Shown here: one piece after another, positions 15,169 through 23,180 of the stretch
Layout: every line of letters starts with the position of its first letter
Position numbering within the stretch: position 1 is the first letter of the stretch
From: Pseudobdellovibrionaceae bacterium
GTDB lineage: Bacteria > Bdellovibrionota > Bdellovibrionia > Bdellovibrionales > JAMPXM01
Reading direction: 5' to 3'
Assembly (NCBI GenBank): GCA_021463345.1
Contig: JAJTYM010000020.1
Coordinates: 1-58,709, forward strand
DNA length: 58,709 nt
Notes under the pieces: generated by a model
What the model saw: only the letters and a program-made list of their open reading frames with translations
Told to the model about the DNA's origin: nothing
Databases searched by the model: none
Position numbers and translations under genes: made by a program

Positions 15169-16340
15169 CCCCGGCTTCCGCGCCTCCGGCCCTGATGAGC
15201 CCGCTCCTCATGAACCCGTCACCCGCGGGCGCAGCCACGGCGGCGGCGAGCGAGATCGTGGCTGAAATACAAGAGCGCTTCCACCGCCTCGCCCTGACGG
15301 ATCCCGCGGCGGTCCTCGACTTCGACCTGCTCGATCAGGACCGGCGCGCCAAAGAGATCGTCGAGGGGGCGGTCCGCGGCCTGCCCTCCGAAACCGCCGA
15401 TCGCGTGAGGCGGGAATACTTCGGAGCGGGCCCTCTTCACGATCTGTTGGCGCGGTCCGGAGTGACCGAGATCATCGTCAACGGTCCGGGTTCCGTCTGG
15501 TACGAAGACGGCGGGCGGTTGCGCGAATGGGGCGATCGCTTCCTCAGCGACCTCACGTACCGCAATTTCCTGGAGCGCGTGTGCAAGGACGCGGGTTCGC
15601 AGATCTCGCTGGAGCGTCCTTTCACCGACGGCTCCTGGGGGGAGTTCCGCGTGCACCTGATAGGGCCTCCCGCGGCGACTCGGCCCGTTCTGAGCTTGCG
15701 ACGGCACCCCGCGAGCCCATGGACGCTCGATACCCTCGCCTCGCGCGATTGGGCCCCGCCGGAAGCGATGGCCTGCGTGCGCCAGCTCATCGACCGCAAG
15801 AGAAACTTCCTGATCGTCGGCGGTACCGGTTCAGGGAAGACCTCGGTGCTGAACGCTTGCTTGCAAGCGCTCGCGCCCGATGAACGCGCGGTCTTGATCG
15901 AAGACACCAGCGAGTTGGCGGTCCCGAACGCGTCGAGCACGAAACTCCTCACGAGACGCGACGCCGGCGGGCAATTGCGGGAGATCGATCAGGCCGAATT
16001 GGTGAAACAATCTCTGCGCATGAGGCCCGATCGCCTCGTGATGGGCGAGATCCGCGGCGCGGAGGCCAAGGATCTGCTCATGGCGTTCGCCACGGGCCAT
16101 ACGGGCTGCATGGGCACGCTTCACGCCGATTCGGCCCGGCAGGCGCTTTTGCGCCTGGAAATGCTGATCCAACTCGGCGCCTCGCAATGGAACTTGCACG
16201 CCGTGCGGACCCTGGTGCTTTTGAGCCTGCATGCGATCGTGGTGGTGAAGCGTGCCGCCGACGGCGCGCGCCGCCTGGAAGGGGTGTACCGCGTCGCTTC
16301 GCTGGAAGACGTCGGTTTCCTCCTGGAAAAGATCTCATGA
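15165..16340 (+). CDS. Tad pilus assembly ATPase (CpaF/TadA family)
   Basis: The 391-residue cytoplasmic protein is a type II/IV secretion superfamily ATPase that should power Flp pilus assembly. It has the N-terminal domain segment VTEIIVNGPGSVW, Walker A GGTGSGKTS (about residue 218), an Asp-box IEDTSEL, Walker B-like VMGEIRGAEAKDLL and the His-box GHTGCMGTLHADS. The GTG start at 15165 overlaps the secretin stop and follows GGAAGGGA. The family normally continues with tadB/tadC membrane proteins, but here the next gene is convergent, so the platform proteins are not in this window. Confidence 0.94.
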   Translation: MTPASAPPALMSPLLMNPSPAGAATAAASEIVAEIQERFHRLALTDPAAVLDFDLLDQDRRAKEIVEGAVRGLPSETADRVRREYFGAGPLHDLLARSGVTEIIVNGPGSVWYEDGGRLREWGDRFLSDLTYRNFLERVCKDAGSQISLERPFTDGSWGEFRVHLIGPPAATRPVLSLRRHPASPWTLDTLASRDWAPPEAMACVRQLIDRKRNFLIVGGTGSGKTSVLNACLQALAPDERAVLIEDTSELAVPNASSTKLLTRRDAGGQLREIDQAELVKQSLRMRPDRLVMGEIRGAEAKDLLMAFATGHTGCMGTLHADSARQALLRLEMLIQLGASQWNLHAVRTLVLLSLHAIVVVKRAADGARRLEGVYRVASLEDVGFLLEKIS

Positions 16341-16429
16341 CCGGGATCCGAAACCCCTTGTCCGGCATCCTTGGATTCATCAGGGACTCGTTGGACTCAG
16401 CAGGAACGCGCCGTCCAGCGGGCCAAGTG

Positions 16430-16882
16430 TCATGCGACCGTGTCGAGGAAGCTTCCCTTGGGATAAAGCGAGTCGGGGTCGAGAGCCGGCTCCCGCAGGA
16501 CACTCGCCGCATCGTGATTGAAGCCCGCCGGCCGGGAGGGCACGGGCGCCTCCGCGATGGCGACCGGCAACGCCATTCCAGGCCCGGGCTCGGAACCGGC
16601 TTCAGCGCTATCTTCCTCACGCCTGCCGCTTGCAAAGAAACTTTCCGAAAGCCGCGCCGCCAACTTCGCCTGCTCCGTCTCCTTCGAACGCGATGCCGCC
16701 ATCCCGTCCTGGATCTCTCCTGCGCGCCTGGCCGTGTCGATGGCGGCGCCTTTGTCTCTCTGGGAAGAAACGCCCTCTGGCCGCCCGAATCCGGGGGTCC
16801 CAGGCCTGACCGGCGGCGCGTCCTTCATATCGATCGATAAGACTCTCGGAGAACCCGCGAGGATACCGCTGATCTTCTGCAT
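16430..16882 (-). CDS. Hypothetical protein (150 aa) with a sigma-28-like promoter
   Basis: I do not recognise this protein. It starts MQKISGILAGSPRVLSIDM, continues with a Pro/Gly segment (APPVRPGTPGFGRPEG), then a charged helical stretch (AIDTARRAG to SESFFASG, about residues 50-95) and a low-complexity tail. It has no signal peptide or membrane segment. The start is supported by GGAGG 5 bp before the ATG at 16882. A GCCGATAA -10 element typical of flagellar sigma factor FliA lies upstream, so it may belong to the late flagellar regulon, for example as a small regulator or chaperone. An overlapping plus-strand frame following cpaF is judged spurious. Confidence 0.7.
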   Translation of the reverse strand: MQKISGILAGSPRVLSIDMKDAPPVRPGTPGFGRPEGVSSQRDKGAAIDTARRAGEIQDGMAASRSKETEQAKLAARLSESFFASGRREEDSAEAGSEPGPGMALPVAIAEAPVPSRPAGFNHDAASVLREPALDPDSLYPKGSFLDTVA

Positions 16883-16951
16883 ACCCACCTCCATGTGGCG
16901 CCTCGACGGGGCGAGGCTTCGAGCGCGCGATCCATGCCGCTCTCCCCGTTT

Positions 16952-16978
16952 TTATCGGCGTTTCGTCCCGGATCTGTA
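16952..16978 (-). promoter_or_regulatory. Candidate sigma-28 (FliA) promoter
   Basis: On the minus strand GCCGATAA (16959-16952) equals the FliA -10 consensus. TACAGATC (16978-16971), 11 bp upstream, matches TAAAGTTT at five of eight positions. It lies about 70 bp before the 150-aa gene; fliA is in the same window. Confidence 0.5.
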
Positions 16979-17063
16979 CGAAAAAGAAGCCCGCGCGGAA
17001 GAAAAGAAACCATCGCCGCCCGGCGAACTCGGCTTCAGACCGGGTCCGCCTCGAGCGCGGGAA

Positions 17064-18902
17064 TCAGGCTTCAGGCCGGGCATCCGGCTTTTTCTCGACT
17101 GGGCCCGCCAAGCGGATGCCCAGCTCGATCAACTGGTCGCGGCTGACCGCGTTGGGCGCGTCGGCCATGAGGTCAGCCGCTTTGGCGGTTTTCGGGAACG
17201 CGATGACGTCGCGGATGGCTTCGGTCCCGCAAAGGATCATCGTCAGGCGATCCATGCCCCAAGCGATGCCGGCATGCGGGGGGGTGCCGTAACCGAGCGC
17301 CTCGATGAAGAAGCCGAACTTGTGCTGCGCTTCTTCTTTCGAGAGTCCGAGCGCGCGGAACATGGCGTCTTGCACCTCCGAACGGTAGATCCGCGCGCTG
17401 CCGCCGCCGATCTCGTGGCCGTTGCAGACGAGATCGTAGGCCTTGGCGAGGATCTGGCCGTAATGCGCCTCGTTCCCCCCGATCAGGTCGTCGAGGAACT
17501 GGTCCTGGGGAGACGTGAACGGGTGGTGGCGCGCGACCCAACGCTTTCCCTCGGGATCGAACTCGAGGAGCGGGAAATCGACGACCCAGAGAAAAGCGTC
17601 GCGACTCGCATCGATGAGCTTGAGTTCGGCTCCGAGGAACAGGCGCAGCGTCGAGAGCGCGGCGCAAACGGTGTCGAACGCGTCAGCCACGACGAAACCA
17701 CACCCCTTGCCGCTCGGGCAAAGCTCCAGGAAGATCCGGCTCAGTTTCTCCTCGCTCATGAACTTGGCCGCAGGCGAATTGAGCTTTCCGGCTTCGTCGG
17801 CCTTGATCCAGACAAGACCCTTGGCGCCGGCCTTTTTCGCCATGTCGGTGAGCTTGTCTATGAACGCGCGGGAAAAATCGCCCGTTTCGACGCCGATGCC
17901 CTTCACCGCGCCCTTCCTGGCGAGAGCGTCGTCGAACACTTTGAAGCCGCTGCCGGCGACGGCCGTGCCCAGGTCCTTGAGCTCCAAGCCGAAACGCGTG
18001 TCGGGCTTGTCGCAACCGAACCGATCCATCGCTTCCTGGTAGGACATGCGCGGGATCTCGCCTATGTCCACGCCCTTGAACCGCTTCCACAAGGCTTGCG
18101 CAAGGCGTTCATTGACCGCCATGATGTCGTCCTGATCGACGAAACTCATCTCCAGATCGATCTGCGTGAACTCGGGCTGGCGGTCGGCGCGCAGGTCCTC
18201 GTCGCGGAAACAACGCGCGATCTGGAAATAACGGTCCTGCCCGCCGATCATCAAAAGCTGTTTCAAGGTCTGCGGGCTCTGAGGGAGCGCGTAGAACGCG
18301 CCTTGATTCACCCGAGACGGCACGAGGTAATCGCGCGCGCCCTCGGGCGTGCTCTTGTAGAGGATCGGGGTTTCGACCTCGAGAAAGCCCTCATCGCTGA
18401 GGAAGTTGCGCGCGAAACGCGTGATCTCGTGACGAGCGCGCAGATTCTTCGTGAGACGCTCGCCGCGGATGTCGAGGTACCGGTACTTCAAGCGCAGGAT
18501 CTCGGAAACGTCCTCGTCGTTGACCTGGAACGGCGGGGTCTTCGCCTCGGAGAGGATCTCGCAACGCGCGGCCACGACCTCGATCTCGCCGGTTTTCATT
18601 TTCGCATTGGCCATCCCCGCGGGACGCTTGCGCACGGTCCCGCGCACGGCCACGACGTACTCGCCGCGGAAATCCTTGGCCGACGACATCGACGCCTGGT
18701 TCGGGTCGAGAACGACCTGCACGACGCCTTCCCGGTCACGCATATCGACGAACACGAGGCCGCCGTGGTCGCGGCGCGAGTTCACCCAACCCATCAAGTT
18801 GACTTCGCGACCATCGTGATCCGCGGAGAGAAGCCCGCAGTGCATGGTGCGCTTGAGATCCTTGACGAAAGACTGACCGGCTTCCCGAGCGGATTTCTCC
18901 AT
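17064..18902 (-). CDS. aspS: Aspartyl-tRNA synthetase
   Basis: The class II enzyme charges tRNA-Asp (and possibly tRNA-Asn, if the non-discriminating type). The 612-residue length fits the bacterial type. It has an N-terminal OB-fold anticodon-binding domain (MGWVNSRRDHGGLVFVDMRDREG), catalytic motif 2 (FRDEDLRADRQPEFTQ), the inserted GAD domain in the middle, and motif 3 (GIAWGMDRL) near the C-terminus. AAGGA lies 8 bp before the ATG. A clear promoter is present at 18942-18970. It appears monocistronic. Confidence 0.98.
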   Translation of the reverse strand: MEKSAREAGQSFVKDLKRTMHCGLLSADHDGREVNLMGWVNSRRDHGGLVFVDMRDREGVVQVVLDPNQASMSSAKDFRGEYVVAVRGTVRKRPAGMANAKMKTGEIEVVAARCEILSEAKTPPFQVNDEDVSEILRLKYRYLDIRGERLTKNLRARHEITRFARNFLSDEGFLEVETPILYKSTPEGARDYLVPSRVNQGAFYALPQSPQTLKQLLMIGGQDRYFQIARCFRDEDLRADRQPEFTQIDLEMSFVDQDDIMAVNERLAQALWKRFKGVDIGEIPRMSYQEAMDRFGCDKPDTRFGLELKDLGTAVAGSGFKVFDDALARKGAVKGIGVETGDFSRAFIDKLTDMAKKAGAKGLVWIKADEAGKLNSPAAKFMSEEKLSRIFLELCPSGKGCGFVVADAFDTVCAALSTLRLFLGAELKLIDASRDAFLWVVDFPLLEFDPEGKRWVARHHPFTSPQDQFLDDLIGGNEAHYGQILAKAYDLVCNGHEIGGGSARIYRSEVQDAMFRALGLSKEEAQHKFGFFIEALGYGTPPHAGIAWGMDRLTMILCGTEAIRDVIAFPKTAKAADLMADAPNAVSRDQLIELGIRLAGPVEKKPDARPEA

Positions 18903-18941
18903 GCGATGTGTCCTTGTTTTCCTCTTGAGATTCAGCGACTT

Positions 18942-18970
18942 AGGATAGTTGAACGGAGTCCGGTTGCCAA
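18942..18970 (-). promoter_or_regulatory. Sigma-70-type promoter of aspS
   Basis: On the minus strand TTGGCA (18970-18965) and TATCCT (18947-18942) are separated by 17 bp, leaving a leader of about 35 bases before the ATG at 18902. Confidence 0.65.
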
Positions 18971-19041
18971 TGACAAAAACGGCCTCATGTTTGAAGTCGC
19001 GTTATAGACAGCCCTGAACGAAAGGACTATGCTCCCGCGTT

Positions 19042-19347
19042 ATGCCGAAAGTAACTGTGGAAAGCCAATCGACGTATTCAGCCGCGGAAACCTTCAAGAA
19101 GATCAAGCACATGCTCGAGACCGATCATGATCTTCAGAAGCTCGACGCCGGCTATAAATGCAACTTCAACGAAGGCGGGATGACCGGCACGGCGAAGGGA
19201 TCCAAGTTCGAGGCGAACATGAAAGTCGTCTCGGCCGGGACCGGAGCGGCGGTGACGATCGAAGTCGATCTTCCCTTCATGCTGACTCCGATCAAAGGCG
19301 TCGTGCAGTCGACGCTGCAGAGAAAACTGGAGTCCACGCTCGCCTGA
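19042..19347 (+). CDS. Polyhydroxyalkanoic acid system family protein (PHA_gran_rgn-like)
   Basis: The 101-residue cytoplasmic protein has the layout of the small PHA-granule-region family: an N-terminal beta strand with an AAETFKKIKHML helix, a central GGMTGTAKGSKFEANMKV beta hairpin, VTIEVDLPFML, and a final amphipathic helix (IKGVVQSTLQRKLE). Members are often found near polyhydroxyalkanoate genes, but none is present here and the molecular function is unknown. It precedes the rpoH-like gene by 21 bp and may share its transcript. Confidence 0.75.
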   Translation: MPKVTVESQSTYSAAETFKKIKHMLETDHDLQKLDAGYKCNFNEGGMTGTAKGSKFEANMKVVSAGTGAAVTIEVDLPFMLTPIKGVVQSTLQRKLESTLA

Positions 19348-19368
19348 GGGCGGCCAGGACACGACCCG

Positions 19369-20598
19369 ATGGCAGCGAAAAAGAAAAGCGCGAAGAAAAC
19401 CGGCGCGCGGCTGAAGACTTCAGCCGCTGAATCCGGCGCCCGCGTGAAGAAGCCCGGCGCCAAAGCCGCTGCCACGGGAACGCCCGGGCCGGGCGACGAC
19501 AATCCGCGCCTCGTCAAAGCCGAGATCGTCGACTCCGCGCCGAGCGAGGAGTCCGTCGCGTCGATCATCGACGACAGCGAAGCGTATTCGGGCCCGGGAG
19601 CGACGGCTCTCGAACGGGGCTTCGCGGCCGATTCGGACGCGGCCACGGAGAAAGGCGAGAACGAAGCCGACCCGGACTGGGCGGGCCCCGGCCCCGCGAA
19701 ACGGCTTCCCGTGCCCGTCTCGGCGGAATCCCCCGCGCCCCCGGTCGACGACCCGATCACGACGTACCTCGCCGAGATCCGCAAGTATCCCCTGCTGACG
19801 AAGCAACAGGAGTACGATCTCGCGGTCCGCCTCCGCGAGACGGGCGATCCGAAAGCGGCGGAGCAATTGGTGACCGCGAACCTCCGTTTCGTGGTCAAAA
19901 TCGCCACCGAGTATTCGAAATTCGGCGCGAAGCTCATCGACCTCATCCAAGAAGGCAACGTCGGCCTGATGCACGCCGTGCGCGAGTTCAACCCGTACAA
20001 AGGGGTCCGCCTGATCACGTACGCCGTCTGGTGGATCCGCGGATACATACAGGAATACCTGATGCGCCAATATTCGATGGTCCGCATCGGCACCACGCAG
20101 AACCAGCGCAAACTCTTCTACCGCCTGCAGAAGGAAAAAGTCCGGCTCGATTCGCTGGGACAGGAGCCGACGATCCCCCTGCTCTCCAGCCGCCTCGGCG
20201 TTTCGGAGGACGAGGTCCTGCAGATGAGCCAACGCCTCTCGGGCCGCGACGTAAGCTTGAACCAGCCCCTCGATCCCGGGTCGACCGCGAGCCTGCTCGA
20301 CCTCGAGGCGAGCCAGGACCTCGGCGTCGACGAGCAGCTCGGCAACGCCGAGCTGCTCGACGTCCTGCGCGAGAACATCGAGCGCATACGGCCGCAGCTG
20401 AACGGAAAAGAGCTTTTCATCCTCGACAAACGCATCCTCGCCGACGAGCCGTTGACGCTCCAGGAAATCGGCGAACACTATGGCGTCACGCGCGAGGCCG
20501 TGCGCCAGCTGGAAGCGCGCCTCATCAACCGCATCCGCGCGGCGTTCGAAGAGAGCACCGACGCCCCCAAACTCGTCGGCTCTTCCGACGATCTTTGA
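19369..20598 (+). CDS. RNA polymerase sigma factor, RpoH/sigma-32-like, with long N-terminal extension
   Basis: Residues 125-400 contain sigma-70 regions 1.2 to 4. Region 1.2 is DDPITTYLAEIRKYPLLTKQQE, region 2 has LRFVVKIATEYSKFG..LIDLIQEGNVGLMHAV and TYAVWWIRGYIQEYL, and region 4 ends with LTLQEIGEHYGVTREAVRQLE. The region 2.4 signature and overall size place it with RpoH/heat-shock-type sigma factors rather than RpoD. The first 120 residues are a Lys/Ala-rich then acidic extension not found in E. coli RpoH. It probably directs a stress or developmental regulon. A terminator follows at 20632-20660. Confidence 0.88.
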   Translation: MAAKKKSAKKTGARLKTSAAESGARVKKPGAKAAATGTPGPGDDNPRLVKAEIVDSAPSEESVASIIDDSEAYSGPGATALERGFAADSDAATEKGENEADPDWAGPGPAKRLPVPVSAESPAPPVDDPITTYLAEIRKYPLLTKQQEYDLAVRLRETGDPKAAEQLVTANLRFVVKIATEYSKFGAKLIDLIQEGNVGLMHAVREFNPYKGVRLITYAVWWIRGYIQEYLMRQYSMVRIGTTQNQRKLFYRLQKEKVRLDSLGQEPTIPLLSSRLGVSEDEVLQMSQRLSGRDVSLNQPLDPGSTASLLDLEASQDLGVDEQLGNAELLDVLRENIERIRPQLNGKELFILDKRILADEPLTLQEIGEHYGVTREAVRQLEARLINRIRAAFEESTDAPKLVGSSDDL

Positions 20599-20631
20599 AG
20601 GTGCCGGCCACCGGGCCAAAGAGCGCCCGGG

Positions 20632-20660
20632 CGCGGCCAGAGACGCCGCGTCGTTTTTTT
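20632..20660 (+). terminator. Rho-independent terminator of the rpoH-like gene
   Basis: CGCGGC (20632-20637) pairs with GCCGCG (20645-20650) around a 7-base loop. A run of seven T follows at 20654-20660. Confidence 0.75.
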
Positions 20661-20751
20661 GTGTCATAATCGTCACGGTTTCTTCAAACATTCGGGGGTG
20701 ATCGAACCATCCTTCGCGCGATATGACCCGTTCCAAGCGAAGGGAGACATT

Positions 20752-21381
20752 ATGAACCGTTTGTTCTCGATTCCGTTCCTGGCCGCGATCGCCGTCCTCG
20801 GCCTGACCGCTTGCGGGGACGGCAACGACGTCGTGGAAACGATCGACCGTCAGGTCGAGCAATTCTCGCTCAACGATCAATGGCAGGGGTCCTGCCGCAA
20901 CCAGCGCTTCGACGCGTTCGGCGTCGCTTCGGCTTCCGAGTTCTATGATTTCGGCGACGCTCTCACCAAGGTCACGCTCCTCTACGCCGCCGACGGCTGC
21001 GCCGAGCCGGTCGTCGAGATCCGCGAAACCGGCACGTACACGCTCGGCGACACGATCACCGGCGATATCCGGCAACTCGATCTCGCCTACGCCAACGCGT
21101 CGTTGAAGCCGCTCACGCCCAACGCCGCGAACGCCCTGAACGCGATCAACGCCTGCGGCGCCAGCGACTGGGCCGCGGGGCGCGCGAGGGACATCACCGC
21201 GCAAACGGGCGATCCGTTGACCACCCGCTGCTGGTCGTCGACGCCGCGCACGGTTTATGAGGCCATCGCGTTTTCAGCCGATCGAATGAGACTCGGGCTT
21301 CAGGACGGCGCGAGCGACAAGACCTCTCCGGAGGCGCGCCCGGCCGCCGTGGACGAATCGTACGTGTTCGCGCGCCAGTGA
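20752..21381 (+). CDS. Lipoprotein of unknown function (209 aa)
   Basis: A short signal peptide ends in a lipobox (LTACG, lipidated Cys about residue 18). The mature part is a single small domain, probably beta-rich (FYDFGDALTKVTLLYAADGCAEPVVEIRETGTYTLGDTI), with several cysteines that could form disulfides. ATG at 20752 follows AAGGGAGA; the frame is open upstream but without signals. A TGTCATAAT element at 20662-20670 could be an extended -10 promoter. I recognise no family. It is convergent with fliA. Confidence 0.8.
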   Translation: MNRLFSIPFLAAIAVLGLTACGDGNDVVETIDRQVEQFSLNDQWQGSCRNQRFDAFGVASASEFYDFGDALTKVTLLYAADGCAEPVVEIRETGTYTLGDTITGDIRQLDLAYANASLKPLTPNAANALNAINACGASDWAAGRARDITAQTGDPLTTRCWSSTPRTVYEAIAFSADRMRLGLQDGASDKTSPEARPAAVDESYVFARQ

Positions 21382-21446
21382 CCCGCGCCTTCGCGCGCGG
21401 GCGTGGGGGAAGGGGGCCCACAGACGGGCCTTCTCCCCGAAACGGG

Positions 21447-22232
21447 TCAGGACGCTTCCTGGCCCTGATCGCTGAAGACCTGGGTGAGTTTGCCGCGCAA
21501 ACGCGAGATCGCCTGGGCGTGGAGCTGCGAGACGCGGCTCTCGGTGACACGCAGGACTTTCCCGATCTCTTTCAGGTTCAGGTCCTCGTAGTAGTACAGC
21601 GACAGGACGAGGCGCTGGCGCTCGGGGAGCTCCTCGATCGCCTTGGTCACCACTTCCTTCACCGACTTCATGTTGAGCTGCGTGAACGGGTTGTTCAGCT
21701 TGCAGCCTTCGAGGATGTTGAGGATCGATTTCTTGTCGACGTTGCTGAATGTGGCCGCGTCGTCGATGGACAGGACCGAAACCGGGCGCACCTGGTTCAC
21801 CAGGTCGTAGAACTCGTCCATCGTCATGTTCAGGCGCTCGGCGACCTCCTCGTCGGTCGCGGCGCGGCCGCACTCGGCCTCGAGCTCGATGATCGTGCGG
21901 TCGAGCAGCTTCGCCTTGTCGCGCACCGAGCGCGGCACCCAGTCCTGCGCGCGGAGCTCGTCGAGGATCGATCCGCGGATGCGGAATTCCGCGTACGTCT
22001 TGAACTTGTTGTCGCGGGTCGGGTCGTACTTCTCGATCGCGTCCATGAGCCCGATGACGCCGCTCGAGATCAGGTCGTCGAGCTCGATGTTCGAAGGCAA
22101 GCGCACCGCGATCTTCTGCGCGATGAACTTGATCAGCGGAGCGTACTCCATGATCAGCCTGTCCTTCTGCTCCGAAGTCAGCTTCGAAGGTTCTTCTTTG
22201 TATTTTCGAAGCAAAGACGAGTTATTCGACAT
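21447..22232 (-). CDS. fliA: Flagellar sigma factor FliA (sigma-28)
   Basis: The 261-residue protein has sigma-70 regions 2 to 4 in FliA form: YAPLIKFIAQKIAVRLP, LDDLISSGVIGLMDAIEKYDP, FKTYAEFRIRGSILDELRAQDWVPRSVR, and region 4 with LNLKEIGKVLRVTESRVSQLHAQA. It directs transcription of late flagellar and chemotaxis genes. ATG at 22232 was chosen because a GAGGG/GGCGGAA region precedes it; the longer frame has no such site. It follows flhG by 79 bp and is the last gene of the flagellar operon. Its likely target inside this window is the promoter at 16952-16978. Confidence 0.97.
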   Translation of the reverse strand: MSNNSSLLRKYKEEPSKLTSEQKDRLIMEYAPLIKFIAQKIAVRLPSNIELDDLISSGVIGLMDAIEKYDPTRDNKFKTYAEFRIRGSILDELRAQDWVPRSVRDKAKLLDRTIIELEAECGRAATDEEVAERLNMTMDEFYDLVNQVRPVSVLSIDDAATFSNVDKKSILNILEGCKLNNPFTQLNMKSVKEVVTKAIEELPERQRLVLSLYYYEDLNLKEIGKVLRVTESRVSQLHAQAISRLRGKLTQVFSDQGQEAS

Positions 22233-22311
22233 TTCCGCCCACCCTCTAAGCCTTTGGAAACGCTGGTCCCAGGTTATCAAAACGGGAAACCGCCACAAAG
22301 TCCTGATCTTC

Positions 22312-23169
22312 TCATGCCACGCCGGTCATCCGCTCCCAGAAGAACTGCAAGCCGCCCTTGGCCCCGTCGGAGCCGGCATGCGCGCGGAACTTCTGGGCGA
22401 TTCGGCGGATCGCGGTCGCCGCAGCGGTTTCCGGACTCGCTCGCAGGACGAGCTGCTGGTTCCTCGTGGCTTGCCTCAAATTGAGATCCATCGGCACGGA
22501 GCCCCTGTAATCCAGGCCCACGTTGAGGAAACGGCCGGCGACGTCGTTGAGTCGGCTGAAAAGCCCGACCCCCTCCGCTTCGTCCCTCACCTGGTTGCAA
22601 ATGACGGAGAAGCGGTTCTCGCGGTGCCGCTGGTGCATGACCTTGATGAGGGCGTACGAATCCGCGACGCTCGCCGGGTCCGGCGTCACGACGACGTTGA
22701 TCTCCTGCACGGCCGCGTTCAGGTACAGCACGTTGTCGTCGATGCCGGGCGCGGTGTCGACGATCATCAGGTCGAAACCCTCGCCGAGCGAGCTCACCTG
22801 GTCGAGCAGCGCCCGCTTTTCGAAGGCCGACAGGTTCCGCAGGCCGAAGACGCCGCTTCCCCCCGGGATGAGCGTGACGTTCGGCGCGACGTCGATCAGG
22901 ATCCCCCGCACGTCGGCCTCCCCGCTGACGACGTCGAAGATCGTTTTTTCGGGGCGCGCGCCGAACATGATGTCCACGTTGGCCATCCCGAGGTCGCCGT
23001 CGAGGATCAACACGCGCTGTCCCTCGCGGCCGAGGTTCAGGGCCATGTTCGCGACGAGCGACGTCTTGCCGACGCCCCCCTTCCCGGACGTGACGCTGAT
23101 GGTGCGCGTGCGCGCGGCCTCCCGGCCGGCGACGCGGAAGCTGCCATGGAACGTGCTGCTGGAACCCAT
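22312..23169 (-). CDS. flhG: Flagellum number regulator FlhG (FleN/MinD-like ATPase)
   Basis: The 285-residue protein is a ParA/MinD-family ATPase that pairs with FlhF to control number and position of polar flagella. It has the deviant Walker A SGKGGVGKTS (about residue 28), the switch segments LDGDLGMANVD and VDTAPGID, and a C-terminal amphipathic region that may bind the membrane. ATG at 23169 lies 11 bp after the flhF stop, and AGGAAA precedes it. The frame extends far upstream but overlaps flhF, so that extension is not used. Confidence 0.96.
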   Translation of the reverse strand: MGSSSTFHGSFRVAGREAARTRTISVTSGKGGVGKTSLVANMALNLGREGQRVLILDGDLGMANVDIMFGARPEKTIFDVVSGEADVRGILIDVAPNVTLIPGGSGVFGLRNLSAFEKRALLDQVSSLGEGFDLMIVDTAPGIDDNVLYLNAAVQEINVVVTPDPASVADSYALIKVMHQRHRENRFSVICNQVRDEAEGVGLFSRLNDVAGRFLNVGLDYRGSVPMDLNLRQATRNQQLVLRASPETAAATAIRRIAQKFRAHAGSDGAKGGLQFFWERMTGVA

Positions 23170-23180
23170 TTCCTGTTTCC

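Noticed and set aside
16337-16840. Plus-strand frame starting ATGA-coupled to the CpaF stop
   Set aside because: Its translation becomes a run of Arg/His-rich shadow sequence, and the opposite strand carries a frame with a strong ribosome site and natural composition.
21409-21440. GC-rich hairpin between the convergent lipoprotein and fliA genes
   Set aside because: The stem is imperfect and no T tract follows on either strand, so it was not called as a terminator.
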